A DNA stretch of 64,000 bases. Source: Pipra filicauda (taxonomy: Eukaryota; Chordata; Aves; Passeriformes; Pipridae). The notes below the pieces were generated by a model. That model saw only the letters and a list, made by a program, of their open reading frames with translations. It did not search any database and was not told where the DNA came from. The stretch is taken from the NCBI RefSeq assembly GCF_003945595.2, contig NW_024104529.1, positions 186,001-250,000 of the forward strand, in the 5' to 3' direction. This document shows positions 48,991 through 61,660 of the stretch, piece by piece. The translations under genes were made by a program, and so were the position numbers. Each line of letters starts with the position of its first letter. The stretch's first letter is position 1.

Positions 48991-50990
48991 TTCTTGCAGG
49001 ACCATGAATCTCTCCACTGCTGATCTGAATCCCCTGGGTGGCTGACATGCTGCAGTAGAACAATGTGCATTGTTATGAGGGCTGTTGAACACCAGAAGAA
49101 TGTCAGGCTTTCTGTTGAATCTTTCTACCACTATGATTTTTATTCTACTCTACACAGGTTTTGTTGTTTGTTTTCTAAAAATGCAAAAAGCAGGCACCAT
49201 TCCTGAACAAGTCTCAGCCACCAAGCTGCCCACCTTCTTGTGTTGAAGATTTACCACTAAAATTAATTCTAATACATTGTTATTTCAGTGGATGCAAAGT
49301 GCTTCTGAACCAGATCTATGTTGTCTTCTAACAATGAGTACATTTGCAACGAAACATTGGCTGCAAAGCTCCAACTGCAATATATTCAGCCCTGAATATT
49401 GCCAAATTATATAAAAATGGGAGTGACCAGAGAATTTTAATCCTTACCTCTAATCTCAACATCAGGTTAGAATAGTTCAGTTTGTTTAAAGATACTGCAA
49501 CAGCAGCTTTGCAGAGAAACTTGTTGCTCAGGAGCTGAGCCTTAAGGCTGCTCATAATCTTAAATCTTTTGTCCTTGGCAATGCCAAGAACTCCAAAACC
49601 ACAACATGTACAAGCTGTGAACATACCCAGTACCTTGGTCATCAAAAGGTTAATTTTTTTTCTCAGCACGGAGAAGGAAATAGGTGGAAAGAAAAGCAAA
49701 GATGGACTCATTTTTCTATTAAATATGTTAAGGAGATTATTTTATTCTTCAGCAAGGAGGAAGGATGCCCACAAAGACAGATTTATATAGGTCTTTACAT
49801 TCCAATCTGAGAGATTATCTCAGAGAGTTTAGGACATGATAAAAACAGAGAGTTTAAAGCTGCTTGCAAGCCCAGGCTCACCAGCAAAGTGGTTACCTTA
49901 AGGGACTTCGGGTAACACATCAGGAAGCTTCTAAGAAAACCTTCCTTTCTTACACTGATGCCAGCAGTGAAGTCCACCATTTTCTGCACAAAGCCTGCAG
50001 TACTGAAATTCAGCCAGCCACACACATCTCGCAGAATTCAAAGTGTGGTCTGTCAGCCAAATGACACAAAACATTGAAACACACAGTTCTAAAGTCTGGT
50101 CTTATTCAGCAAAATATTTGCATGCTTTCAGACACATCTCCAAATGATAGCATTTCCTAAATCCCACCCTCAAGAAGTGAGGCCACATTTGGCCTAAAGA
50201 TGCAAATACGTACCAGCCTGGACTCTCAGAAGTATCTAGGAGTCCTAATTTATATTCTAAAAGTCCCAGCTAGAGATTATCTGCATTTTAGGAAACTCAA
50301 TAACACTTCAAATCCTGTCCAAGGAGTTTAATTTGCTTCTGAAAAGAGGTGCTTTAAAGATTATAAATATACAATTCACAGTAATTGAACCTCAGCATGT
50401 ACTCCCATACCTGTTGGACCAGAAAGCAAGTCTGACACTAGAAATAGCAGCTCTCTACTGCTCGTGTGGAAATGCTGAGATCATTCCAGGTGACCCTGTG
50501 CAAATATAAAAGGACCAACAGAGTTTTTGTAGGCAGTATTTTCTGATTGTAAGAAGAAACCCAAAATACCCAGATGTGAGAACATTCACTGGTAAAATTA
50601 TTGAATAATCATTTCATGATATGGGGTTTTTTCTGTTGCTTTTTAAGATTTTCATTAATGGAAAATACCGATATGGGAAGACGGTGCAATATATAATTTC
50701 ATACTATGCACCCTGACAATACCCTTTCTGAGATTAGCCATTTCACGTTTCTGAAAAGTACCATGTACATGTAAGCCTCTTAATTAAATACAGGAAATTA
50801 TCTTCAAGCAACCCTCTTCCACATTCTGAATATGAAAGAGTCCATTAGAATATTGATAGCCCATGCAATATGTTAATGTTGGAAAACATGCTAGTTTTCA
50901 GTAATTACAATGACTCATCAAGAAAGGGGGGGGGGAAGAATTAATATATGAACTAATTTTGATTGTCTTTCGTGCTGTCACATCATGAGC
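48991..50990. other. Intergenic DNA, no gene supported
   Basis: AT-rich, non-coding. A G10 run lies at 50926–50935. Nothing else stands out. Confidence 0.5.
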
Positions 50991-51235
50991 AAATAAGAGC
51001 CTGGTGTATGCAAAAGCAGCGTTTGCTGTCTCTTGCAGGGAGATCACTTCCCCACGGAGCCGGGATGGACCCTGTTCTGTGACCTTTGGGAAAGCCGCCC
51101 CCGCCCCCCTGCAGTTAACACGTTCTGAAGACCCTCCTTTGTCTCTGTGCCTCTGGTCACATACTAGCAACGGGCTCTGCTACACTGGAATTAATCAAAC
51201 AAACTCCAAGCTTTAATCTTTTATATGGCAGCCAC
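50991..51235. promoter_or_regulatory. Candidate conserved non-coding element
   Basis: A locally GC-richer segment contains a nuclear-receptor-type tgacctttggg, a Sox-type cctttgtctc, and CpGs kept around 51050–51120. It could be an enhancer. It has no protein-coding match. Confidence 0.3.
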
Positions 51236-54200
51236 TGAACTGAGTGTGTCATCTCGTGAGTCTCATATTTGTACACATCCAGCAGAAGAAATGCATGTGT
51301 GACGTATTGCCTTCACCAACATGCCAGTTGGTATTTTCAGCTTGTTCCGTGATAGCTGCTTCCTAAATCAAGCACCTAAACCAAGAGCAAGGATAGATCT
51401 GTCCTCGTGTATTGAATTTCAGTGACCATGATAAAACCTGCAAGTATCCAGAAAACAGGTCTCAGTGTACAGAAAATCTGAATTTCCAAATCACCAGCAC
51501 AGACCTGCCAGATCTCAACTTCACCAGGTCAAGGCTGAAATGCCACAAAGTGGTGTTCTCCCAGTCCACAGCCTGGGCAAGGAATATGAGACGGTGTCAG
51601 ATGAATCCTAGCATTTTTATATGACTTTTCCACAACATCTGAAACCCCTCAGGTGAGCACATACCTGACATCCTCTTGACCCTTCAGCTTGCTCTCCCTG
51701 CATGGCACCAGCTGTTTGGGACTCTACAAACAGCAAAACCTCCCAGGAGCCTCTGATGCAAGGTGGCAGCTGTAACAGATGACATCTAGTTATTAGATCA
51801 TACACTGCAAACAGTGTATGTTTGCCTTCTAGCAAACATTCTCAACTCTCAGTTCAGGCCAAACCTTCCCTTCCTTCCTAAAGTAAAAGGTTAGTGTCTA
51901 GGTCAGCAGTGAAGAACAGGTCTGGTACCCTGGGGTATGAGATTCCACATGAGTTGAGGAGTGAGCGTGAAAAGTGTTGTTAGTGAGTCTCCTCTGTCTG
52001 CCGTTAGAGGAAGGTCCTTGTTATTACAGGGGAAATTAGAATACTTGAAGCTCACTAAGTATTTAAAATGCAACTACTTCAAAAAGACAGGCTACAACTG
52101 AAGTTTTCGGCAGCGGCTTTCAGAACCCCACCCTCAGCAAAGCAGAAAGAAAAGAAATGGGAGCTCAGCATTTCTCACAAAATAGGGCTGTGTAAAACCC
52201 CCAGGCCAAAAATACTCTTCAGAGATCCTTGGAGAGCATAAAAGATCAAAACTTCAACCTCAGCCCTGTGTGTATCTGAATTGCTAATAGATGCTCAGTA
52301 CTGACTCCATCTGTAGCATCACACAACAAGGATTAGAGGTAATCATGTTTTTAAGGAAAGGGAGTGTTTCGCATTGTCAGAAGCATCTTCAAAACTCAGA
52401 CTCAGAATTATGATATAGCATTTTCTGTCTTGCCCTGAACAAGGTTTTCCAATCACCACTTATGAACAGCTGCACCAGCCCTGCCTTCTTCTTACGTGCT
52501 AAACAACAATGGGACATTGCAAAACTACAAAGGCTTGTCCTGTCCATTTAACCAGCGTGTCACATGGAGACAAAGCATAATGCAGCCCTGTGAAAAGTCC
52601 ACCCACAAACTTCATTTCACACTATAGAATGAGGCACTTGAGTTCTCTGTCATCCTTCTCTCACATGAATTCACATGACAAGAACTTAAACATTTTGGAG
52701 ACTACAGAATATAACCTTCCAAAAAGTTGCCTGCTTAAAAAAGATAATTAAAAATATTTCAGTCTACTTGCTATTTTTTTCTTGTTCAAAACTCTTGTGT
52801 TCAGTTTGTTTTAAAATGTAAATCAATACTGAACAATAAAACAGAGTAATTGCCATTGAAGAGAAAAGTCATGTCATCTTATTAAAACCTAACAGTACGG
52901 AATTGGAATCCACAGCACTTTGAAGTGAATTAAAATGCTATCACTAGAAATACAATTTTTTTATTACCAAAACACAGTGCCTTAAGTTGCAAGATAAAGT
53001 TTAAAAACCACCGCAGTATTTGTTATCAAACAGGAGATATTTATTTTATCAATTTAACCCATAACAAAACACTCATTATACTGACACAGCGGTACCTAAA
53101 AGGACAACCCCCCCCTGCATTCCCACTCATGCTCACACACAAACACACACTGGTTTTACCCACAGCTGGCAGAACAGCCTCACAGCTCCAAAGGGAGGGG
53201 CCAAAGGAGCAACAAAACCAGATATTAACTGTGAGAAAAAGGCATTCCTCAGAAGAGCTGTATTTAGAAGACAGTTACATGTTGTTACCGTGTTGTATTC
53301 ATGGGACTGCACAACAACACAGTAAAAAGAAATTAAAAGGAAGGGACAGGGAAGAGGATTTAAAACTACTATTCTAGGAGTCTATTTTCCTTAAGCAGAG
53401 TTGTAGGAACTAGAGAGGACTGTAGTTAAGCAATCAAATATTCCTGGAAGAAGTCCTTTATATAAACAATTGAATCATTCCTGTTTGGTTTTATTCAGAT
53501 TTTATAAGCCACAAAATAACCGTTTTAAGTATTTAATTTTATAACTAATTAATTCTCTGCAGTGGGGAACTAAAACAAACTTGGAACAATTTTTCTTAAA
53601 TGAAGAGACAGCTGATGGCTCATCCTTAGCCTTTCTGAGAACTCGCTGACAAACTTCCCCACCGATGTCCCCATGCAGCAGGGCCTCAGCACTGTAAACC
53701 ACCAGCATTTACCTTTGGTTTTAACAGTCACAAAACAATGCAAAGGGAGCATGAAAACAGCCAAGGGAGGTCAATAGCTCTGTGTCAAAGTAGCATATAG
53801 CCAATTACTCAGATCCTGCAACACACTGAGGATTTTCACCTGCCAAAAACTCAAGGTGCTGGCAGGGTGGATGCAAGGACAGAGACTAGGGACTTTTGTC
53901 TAAAGACGCTTCTTCTGGATGCTATTCCAAGAACAGTTATACCCCAAAATCTCTTCAGCTATGCACATTCAGAACAAAATGTGGTATTTCCAGTAACAGA
54001 ATGAAGATTACTAGCATTAGGTTAGTGGTCCTGCAAAGGCACCTGTATTGATGGTAGGGGCCCTGTTTTGGTCACTTAGTTTAAGCACAGGTGCTGCTCC
54101 TCTGATTTTACAAGGCTATTTGCCAGATGAAGAACTGCAGGAGTCAACAGACACGTCAGTCCTCACAGTCAGGAGAAAGAACCCACTTAAATGTCATGGT

Positions 54201-57149
54201 TAAACGAGGCCTTTAAGACCCAACTCTCTGACATGCAGGTGAGCACAATGAAATTACAGTAACAAACCTTGCACAGATACAACTGGAGCAGGACGTGGCC
54301 CGCGGAGCCAGCTGAAAGCTGCAGAGAGCCAGATGGGAGATCCTCCAGACAGCGTAATCACACTCCCAAGAAAAGAAAAAGAAAACTTCGAAGTTGCCAG
54401 GTGCAGCTTTAGGCAGGTGCCAGTCTTCCTCAGCTGAAGTCGTTGAACAAAACTTCAGGAATGAAAAACAGCTTACCTAGGCCTTCTGAAAAATTAAGCT
54501 AGAAGATTGCGATGGGAGCAGGATAAGACAGCTCTGCTGCCTTCTTAGGAATTCTTTTGGAAAAAAAGCAGTGTAAAAAAAAAAATCAACAATCACCACT
54601 GAGTTGTTTTCCTCATGAACATGACCCACACAATTCAAGAAGGAAAAGTGTTCCTCTGCAACCAGGCTGTTAAGAAATTACCCTGCAAATAAGAACTCTC
54701 TCTCTCTCTATTGTAATGGGTCTTGACATTGAGTTTCTCATGTTAATTTGCTGAATTCAACCCCAGTATTTGCTTGAATTGAAGCAGCAAAGACATACAA
54801 ACATCAACCATTGGCTAAGTCCATGAAACACAAAAACTGCCTTTGATGGTCAGCGGTACTCCCTGTACTTTTCTTTCTTTTAGCAAAATTAATGATCAGA
54901 TACAGGAAAAATGCAGACCGGCTGAATTGTAAGTCATCTTGTTTTGGCAAAGAAGAGCAAGCTCTGGGGGGAGGGGGGAGAGGGGAAGGCACACTGAGTA
55001 ATTTGACAGAACATATTTCTCAAATAAAGCAAGCGCTAACGTTATCAGCCAAAGAAAATCAGCAGAGGATTTGCTGTAATAAAGACACTTCTCCAAGCAC
55101 AAATTTTCCCATTCTGTTCAGAGATACCTGATATCACTGTACCCCCATTTGGGAATGGCTTTGAGGCAAGGGAGCAGAACTGAGAGCAGCCTGTAAGTAG
55201 GAGCCAACATGATTGCAAGGACTATGTGCTGCATATTAGCATCCACAGAGGATGCATGGAAGCAGACTGAATGGGTACACAGGAACATCTGCCAAGCCAA
55301 GTACAGAAGAAACAGAAAAATATAAAAGTCCTATGTTGTATTCTGTATGTTTTTCGTAAGCACCTCAGTGATGAAGGCCCCAAAGACAGGAAGAGGTTGA
55401 TTGCTGTCTCACTTGTAAACAGGAGCGTTGATCCCTTTGGAAGATGTTGGAGTGGTCCAAAACAGTTGAGGAGGGCTTTCACCTACTGTATTTTACCTCT
55501 GTCTTTCTCACATACACCCTCAGTCTCATGCTGGGTTACAGCCAGCTGCTGATGTGTCATGTTTGACCAGATACGTAGGAGAACAGGACTTTGTTCCAAA
55601 CAGGGAATCGAGTCAGGCATGAAGATGCAACAGGAGGTTGCAGGGAATGGGCATGAAATACTCTGTCCTGGCTTGCCTCAGCTCCTGGGCTGCACTTTCT
55701 CTCAGAGGCTGGAGTCCTGCTTTTCGTTCCTACAGCTCAGGGTCTGAACTTCCAGCAGGAGTATTGGCATCAGGCTGCTGCTCTAAGCCATCAGCATTCC
55801 CAGGCTGCTGTCTTCAAGAACACCGTTGCTGCCCCACCTCCCTTCCTGGGAGACGGATTAGTTGCTACAGACAGATTAGTTACTACAGACAGATTAGTTA
55901 CTAAGAACTAAACAATATACGTATTTACACAAATTACATATTGCGTGAATGCAAAGCTTTGGTTCAGTCAAAGGCAGCAACCTCAGAGGGAACCAGATGG
56001 GCACACGAATAGGTTGAAACTAATGACTCGCAGAGAGAGAGTAGAATTCAGTGTCACTGTGCATCTCTAAGTATACAAAAAAGTATCTCAAGAAGATAAC
56101 AAGAGTTTATGAAAGTAAAATCAGCAAAAGCACAGCAACGGGCAAGAAGTTTTGTTGTACCCTGTAAATCAAATGTCAAAGGTCTTACAAGGCCACTGAT
56201 GGCAGGTGGACACTTAACATAAATGTGATGCTGTACACCTGAGATAAAAAAGCTCTCCTAATCTCTTCTTTCACATGCATAAGTAACTCACACTGCATGG
56301 AAATGTCATACATCTAGTCAACGATTCATTTAAAATCATTTATGTACAGCTTAAAATGTATTGTAATGGTATTTTTCTAAAGGTCAGATAATGCCGAAGG
56401 AAAACATAAAACGGATACAGGTGATAATTTGAGTATCCTACTAACAGCTTATATAAAAGAAACTAAGCATTATGTAAGTGAGAAGGAATAAGTAGTGTGA
56501 CAGGATCAAGATCAAGATGCAGGGAGTTCCCATTAAGACAGTTCATTCCAAGTTTACAGTTGCATAAAACAGCATGAGAGCTTACTCTTGGGTATAGAGT
56601 ATGCAAGTATATCAAATGATTATAACATAAAAGTATAATATTCTCTTTCCAGTACAGATGTGTTAAACCATCGGACTTGGCTCCAGATCTGATTTTCATT
56701 CCCACCAGACTCTGGGAAAGGCCACATCCTATGTTTTGAATGGGTCATTTCAGGACATAAAATGAGAACTAGTTATGAAACTCACTTTCCAAAACCTGCA
56801 GGACCCAGAATCAGAGGAACAGTGAACTTACAAGACTACCTCCATTGTACAGCTTGCCAGACAAGCTTGACTTCCAAAGTTGCTCTCAGGCCAGGACAAG
56901 TTGGTCCTTGTAAAGTACATGCGACAGCGCCTGGTGTCACATGTAACCTTATGCCTTAGATGTGCCACACTTTCAGAACACAGTTTTCCCTCCCTCCCTA
57001 GGGAGCACATCAAATGCACACACACCCCCCACAACAAATTCAGCTTAGCAACAGAAGCTAACAAAACGTGAAAAGAAAATTTATTATTTGCAAGCCCTAA
57101 CAGAAAAAATATCAAACACATACTCACCTTCCTAATGCCATGATAGTGT

Positions 57150-57150
<1 letters not shown>
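51236..57150. other. Intergenic DNA, no gene supported
   Basis: Non-coding. Simple repeats include a C8 run near 53107–53115, a (TC)n run at 54697–54709 and a three-copy 18-bp minisatellite at 55856–55903. No gene or clear transposon is seen. Confidence 0.5.
55856..55903. repeat. Three-copy 18-bp minisatellite
   Basis: The unit gattagttactacagaca occurs three times; the first copy has one substitution and the last is partial. Non-coding. Confidence 0.9.

Positions 57151-57151
<1 letters not shown>

Positions 57152-57186
<35 letters not shown>
57152..57186. repeat. (AC)n microsatellite
   Basis: Uninterrupted AC dinucleotide repeat of about 17 units. It is likely polymorphic. Confidence 0.97.
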
Positions 57187-57188
<2 letters not shown>

Positions 57189-58849
57189 CATCCAGGAGAG
57201 TTTAGAATAATTTTAAAGGAAATTTTGCCTCTATTTTTTATTTGTTAGGGTATTTTTGACCTACACTACAGGACTGTTAATTCTAACAATGCAAGATGTT
57301 CTCTGTCTCGGGAGGAAACAGCAAGCCATGCTAAGCACAGTGCACACTTACTATGTGCATAGTGGCTTCTCAAACCTTGGCAGATCTTCCTTCTCACTTC
57401 TTATTTGACACTGTAACTGTCTCTACTGTCTCAGGTTGTTGTAGTGGGTGAGAGTCACAGCAAACAGCTCCTGTAATTAATGGTATGTTATGTGTCCCTA
57501 GAAACTACTATTCCCTCAAAATTCCAAGAATATTCCCTAAGAGTTGAATCTGAAAAACAGGTAAAATATTTTAAACCACAAAGTATAATGTTAGTTTGCC
57601 TCCTTGTAGTCTGGGCAGGCTCTAAACTGTTGGGGATTTTGTTTCCCCTCCAGGAAAAATGGCTTGGGCATGTATCTGACAGTAGGAGTGGGAGGTTTCT
57701 ATCCCCCCAGCTCTGAGCCATCAGCCTCACACAAGAACAGGGTCAGTGTCACCTAGTTTGGCTTGGGCCTGCTGGTGGAAGCTGTTTCCCTGAGGAATAA
57801 CTCCACAATGGCCTGTCCTGGCCCAAAATATCACCAGAGGTAGTGCAGCACAGTAAGGTATTGTTTTTCCCACCTTACAAACTGTGAGTAGCTGAACCAT
57901 TCAAGTTACCCCTTCCAGCCTTCAGAGAAATCCATCAAATCAGGGACTTATGGATGGAAATGTTTTTGTCCAGGGAAGGGAACTGGAAAGGACCACTGGA
58001 GTTAGAAAAGCCTTTTCCCCCAGGCCAAATTGTCTTTTTCCCCTTTTATTGCTATTTATTGCCACTGCAATGACCTCAGACATTCTTGTGGCACTTTCTA
58101 ATTTAGCAGCTTTTGATCTTTTACACTAATGGTCTCAATTTTATTAGATGGTGCTCGAAAGTTTCATCACTTGGGAAAAGGAGCAGGAAGCTGGATGGAT
58201 GTTTTGTGGACCAGTCAGTACTACAAGTACTTGGTGAGTCTGTTGGCCTAAAATGACACAAAATTATATAATTTTTATTAATTTTTAAAATGTTACATTC
58301 AAGGAGAAAACATGCTTTCAAAGAACAGTCTCAGAGACTACAGGGAGAGAAAGACAAGTCAAGTACACCAGCAAGAAAAAAAGCATGGAACCTGAAAAGC
58401 CATTTGAGTAAATTTACTCACAGGATCAGTCACACAAACCAGTTCCTGAGCTGCATATTTGTGGATCACAAGCATACTGCTTGGGAAAGACAGATAGCAG
58501 TTAAAATATTCCTCCCCAAAAGGCCCCTACACCGAAGTGGTCAAGGATCTTTGTCTACTGGATAAGGTTTAAGCCTGTGTCGAGCTCTTAAAAATCATAG
58601 TGATTATTTTCAACAAAAGAATTATACGAAGAACTGAAATTAAAGGCAGAAGCATGCTCCCAGATACCTATAATTCCAGGTGTAAAATCCTTTTCTCTTA
58701 GAAAGGATTCATATTACAAAATGAGTTTTATTTGTTGAGCTATTACACAGTTTTATGCTTCTTAATTTTTCTGTTCACTCACCTTCCAGAGAAAGAAAAG
58801 GTAAATTAAAACCAAGAGCTGATAGTAAACATACACTATGAAATATGAA
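57187..58849. other. Intergenic DNA, no gene supported
   Basis: AT-rich, non-coding. No recognised feature. Confidence 0.5.
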
Positions 58850-59170
58850 GAATCATGGGACCAACTGTCCACTCCAGTGATTATGAAAGCTGTAAACTAT
58901 TTAAAGAGAGCACTTTTTCTTGCTCTTCATTAGAGTCTGATTACCTCAGCCATTAACACTTGGCTCTTATTATGATGACTGTGAGATACTGTTCCCTCTA
59001 ATGGACAGAAGAAAGTTGACATGGCTATCTTGATTAACTCATCAATAATAATTTGGAGTAATTTTTCTTCATTCACTGGATGAATCATTCACATATCCTT
59101 TAATAATGCACATTGCTGTATAGTAAATTAGCATGAAGATTACCCACCTCTGGGAGCTACACTCTACTTC
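58850..59170. promoter_or_regulatory. Candidate conserved non-coding element
   Basis: TAAT-rich sequence with closely packed homeodomain-type cores (ttgattaactcatcaataataatttggagtaat), no repeats and no open coding frame. It looks like a developmental enhancer. The call is composition-based. Confidence 0.3.
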
Positions 59171-60889
59171 AAGGCCTTTCTCAAAAGAGATTTAAAATTT
59201 GAATTTTACTTTAAAAAAAATAATCAGAAAACAATGACTTCTTTGTAACTGTTCAGTACACCAAGACACACAGCCCTCAAGTTATGCAACTGAGCTCAAC
59301 CTTTATGCCACCAGATACTCAATATGTAAAAAACATACTCCCCATCTATTTGCATTCTTCTCTGGAGACTAAAGCAGAACTCTTGTTCTTCCTAAGATAA
59401 ATATAAACTTGAATAATAAACTAAGATGAAGTCATGCTTAGCTAAACAGATAAGAATATAACCAAAGTTCACCAGGCCCTTTGTGGATGCAGCCTTGCAA
59501 ACCTCCAATCACATGAGGTTTCACAGCCAGTGTGACTGTGAACTCAAACTGTATCATGGAAGTAGGTCCTGTCTCCATGCAAAGAGCCCTGACAAGTCAA
59601 CTTCTTGCTGAGCATTGTCTGTGCAGGACCTGAGGAGGTGAGCCGTGGTCACCATGGCAGGTGATGACCTACCTCAGCCCTTTGCAGCAGTGATTTTCAC
59701 ATCCCGCAAACTCTTTGTGAAAACACATTGACATCCACCTCCTCCTTGCAAAAGCCAATGCCAGTAGCCATGAAGATTCTCACAATTCTCAAGAGGCTTG
59801 GCTTTTCCCTTCTCACTGTGTTTTGCTCCATCTCTTCTCCCAAAACCACCGCTTACTTCCTTTCTGAAAATGCATCAAGCAGCTGTCTTACCATTTAGGT
59901 CTTTGCTACCCATTGTAATTGGACCTCCACAACTCTGAAAAAAGGCAACCTACTTCTTCCTCCTTCCCGGCTGTACTCACCACCTGCCAGTAACAGCCAC
60001 CACGAGTCAGGAGGTTAAACCATCCCGTGGACCTGCTGCAGCCAACGGCAGAAAGTCAGAGCGACAGTTGTATAGGAGGAGACCAGGAGTAGTAATTCCC
60101 TACACAATTTTTAATGGATTTTACAGCTTTCTATAATCTCTTCCTCAGTTCTCTCTCTCCCATGCAGAGAAGTGCTAGCCTTTCAACTGCACTCGTGGTT
60201 AACTGCAATGACCAAACCGGTTTTCCTCTCTTGTGTTTCCTGTTCTTTTCTAATTCTGTTTGATTTTTGCCTGCTACTGAGCACTGACTACATGTTTTCA
60301 AGACCTATGATAATGTTATCATGACAGTAATCAGTTCAGAGCCCATTACTCTGCATGCAGCATCAGGTGTGTTTTCCCCATGTACATTAATATAATTTAA
60401 TCTGTGCTGAATTTCATCTGCCTTGTTCATTTCCTAGACACTCTGTAGCATGAAACTGTTTTATATACCTTTTAAAACCTTTACTCTTTCAATATTTTTT
60501 GTTATTATCAGTGAATACGCACACTATTATATTTTGTTATTTTATTATTATATTTATTAATATTTATATTATTTTGTTATTATATCAGTGAATACACACA
60601 CTACACCATCACTTACAAGCGATTGTCTACGAAGATGTAGAACAGCCCAAGCCTAGCACTAGTCTCAAAGGACTCTCCTGTCTCTTCATTGATCAACCCA
60701 ATAATTTATTCTTGCTCCTTGTTTTCTGCCTTTAAGTAACTCATTTATCCATGTGAAGAACTTCCATCTTTCACAGTTCTGCTTCTTTAGGAAGCTTCGC
60801 TGAAAGAAGTCTAAAACTGGAGAAGAGGAGAAAGGAGAAATAACAAACCACTTTATCTCCGACTTTCCCTAATTCAGACACGCATCTCA
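59171..60889. other. Intergenic DNA with AT-rich direct repeat
   Basis: Non-coding. A roughly 30-bp segment containing gtgaatac[g/a]cacacta occurs at about 60495–60525 and again at about 60571–60603, separated by TTATT-rich DNA. No gene is supported. Confidence 0.5.
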
Positions 60890-61660
60890 GTTACACTCTG
60901 CCATGAAAATGATCTTTTTTGCAGACTGGTGCATTCTGTCTCTTTGTAGATGGTCATTCTTAAATAGCAAGGTTCCCAGCTGCTCTTATACAATTATTCT
61001 TATATTGGCAACAAAATCACCAAGCGTCATTTCATTAATTCACCCACTGAAAAACTGTTTCACAGGAAGGAAGTTACCATTGGGAACGGAGAAGGAGAAT
61101 AACATTTGTTTGATAGTAAAGATTAATTGGAAAATAAACTGCGTAATGGATGCTTGTGGAGGAATAAATAACATAATGGAATATCTGGGATATTCTCCTA
61201 TCTTTATGCACAGCAAATAATCTATATAAATCCCCCACTCACGGAGACGAGAATAAAACCCCGCATAAATATTGAAACACTTTTTATAGTTATGATGGGA
61301 AACACATCTTCCTGCTCTTTACAGCTGAAATAGTGCTTATCTGCTCTTTTCTCCCTGTGCCTTTTGCAGCAGCTATTTCAGCTCTCCGGCTCTGCCTGCT
61401 GAGCGGGGAGGGCAGCTGTTCATCTGGTGCAACATTTCCACCGCAACGGCTCCGGCAGGAACATTTGCACCTCCAGCCAACGCTGTTGGCACCGGCGCTG
61501 CCAGCGGGAGCTGCGAGATTTCCGCTCTTTCATGCACCTATCGCATGACAACACTTGAATTGTGTAGGTTTGCCATTTCAGGAGGCACGATTCGAGATCT
61601 CCTGAGCGTATTCTCGAAGCTCAAAAAGAAGATAAACAAAGGAAGTGACATGGAGTTTCA
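60890..61660. promoter_or_regulatory. Candidate conserved non-coding block with CpG-rich part
   Basis: The first part (60890–61260) is repeat-free, TAAT-rich and enhancer-like. The second (61370–61620) is distinctly CpG-richer than the surrounding desert. An enhancer next to a small CpG-rich transcription start, for example of a non-coding RNA, is possible. Frames of up to about 105 codons are open on the plus strand but match nothing I know. Confidence 0.35.
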
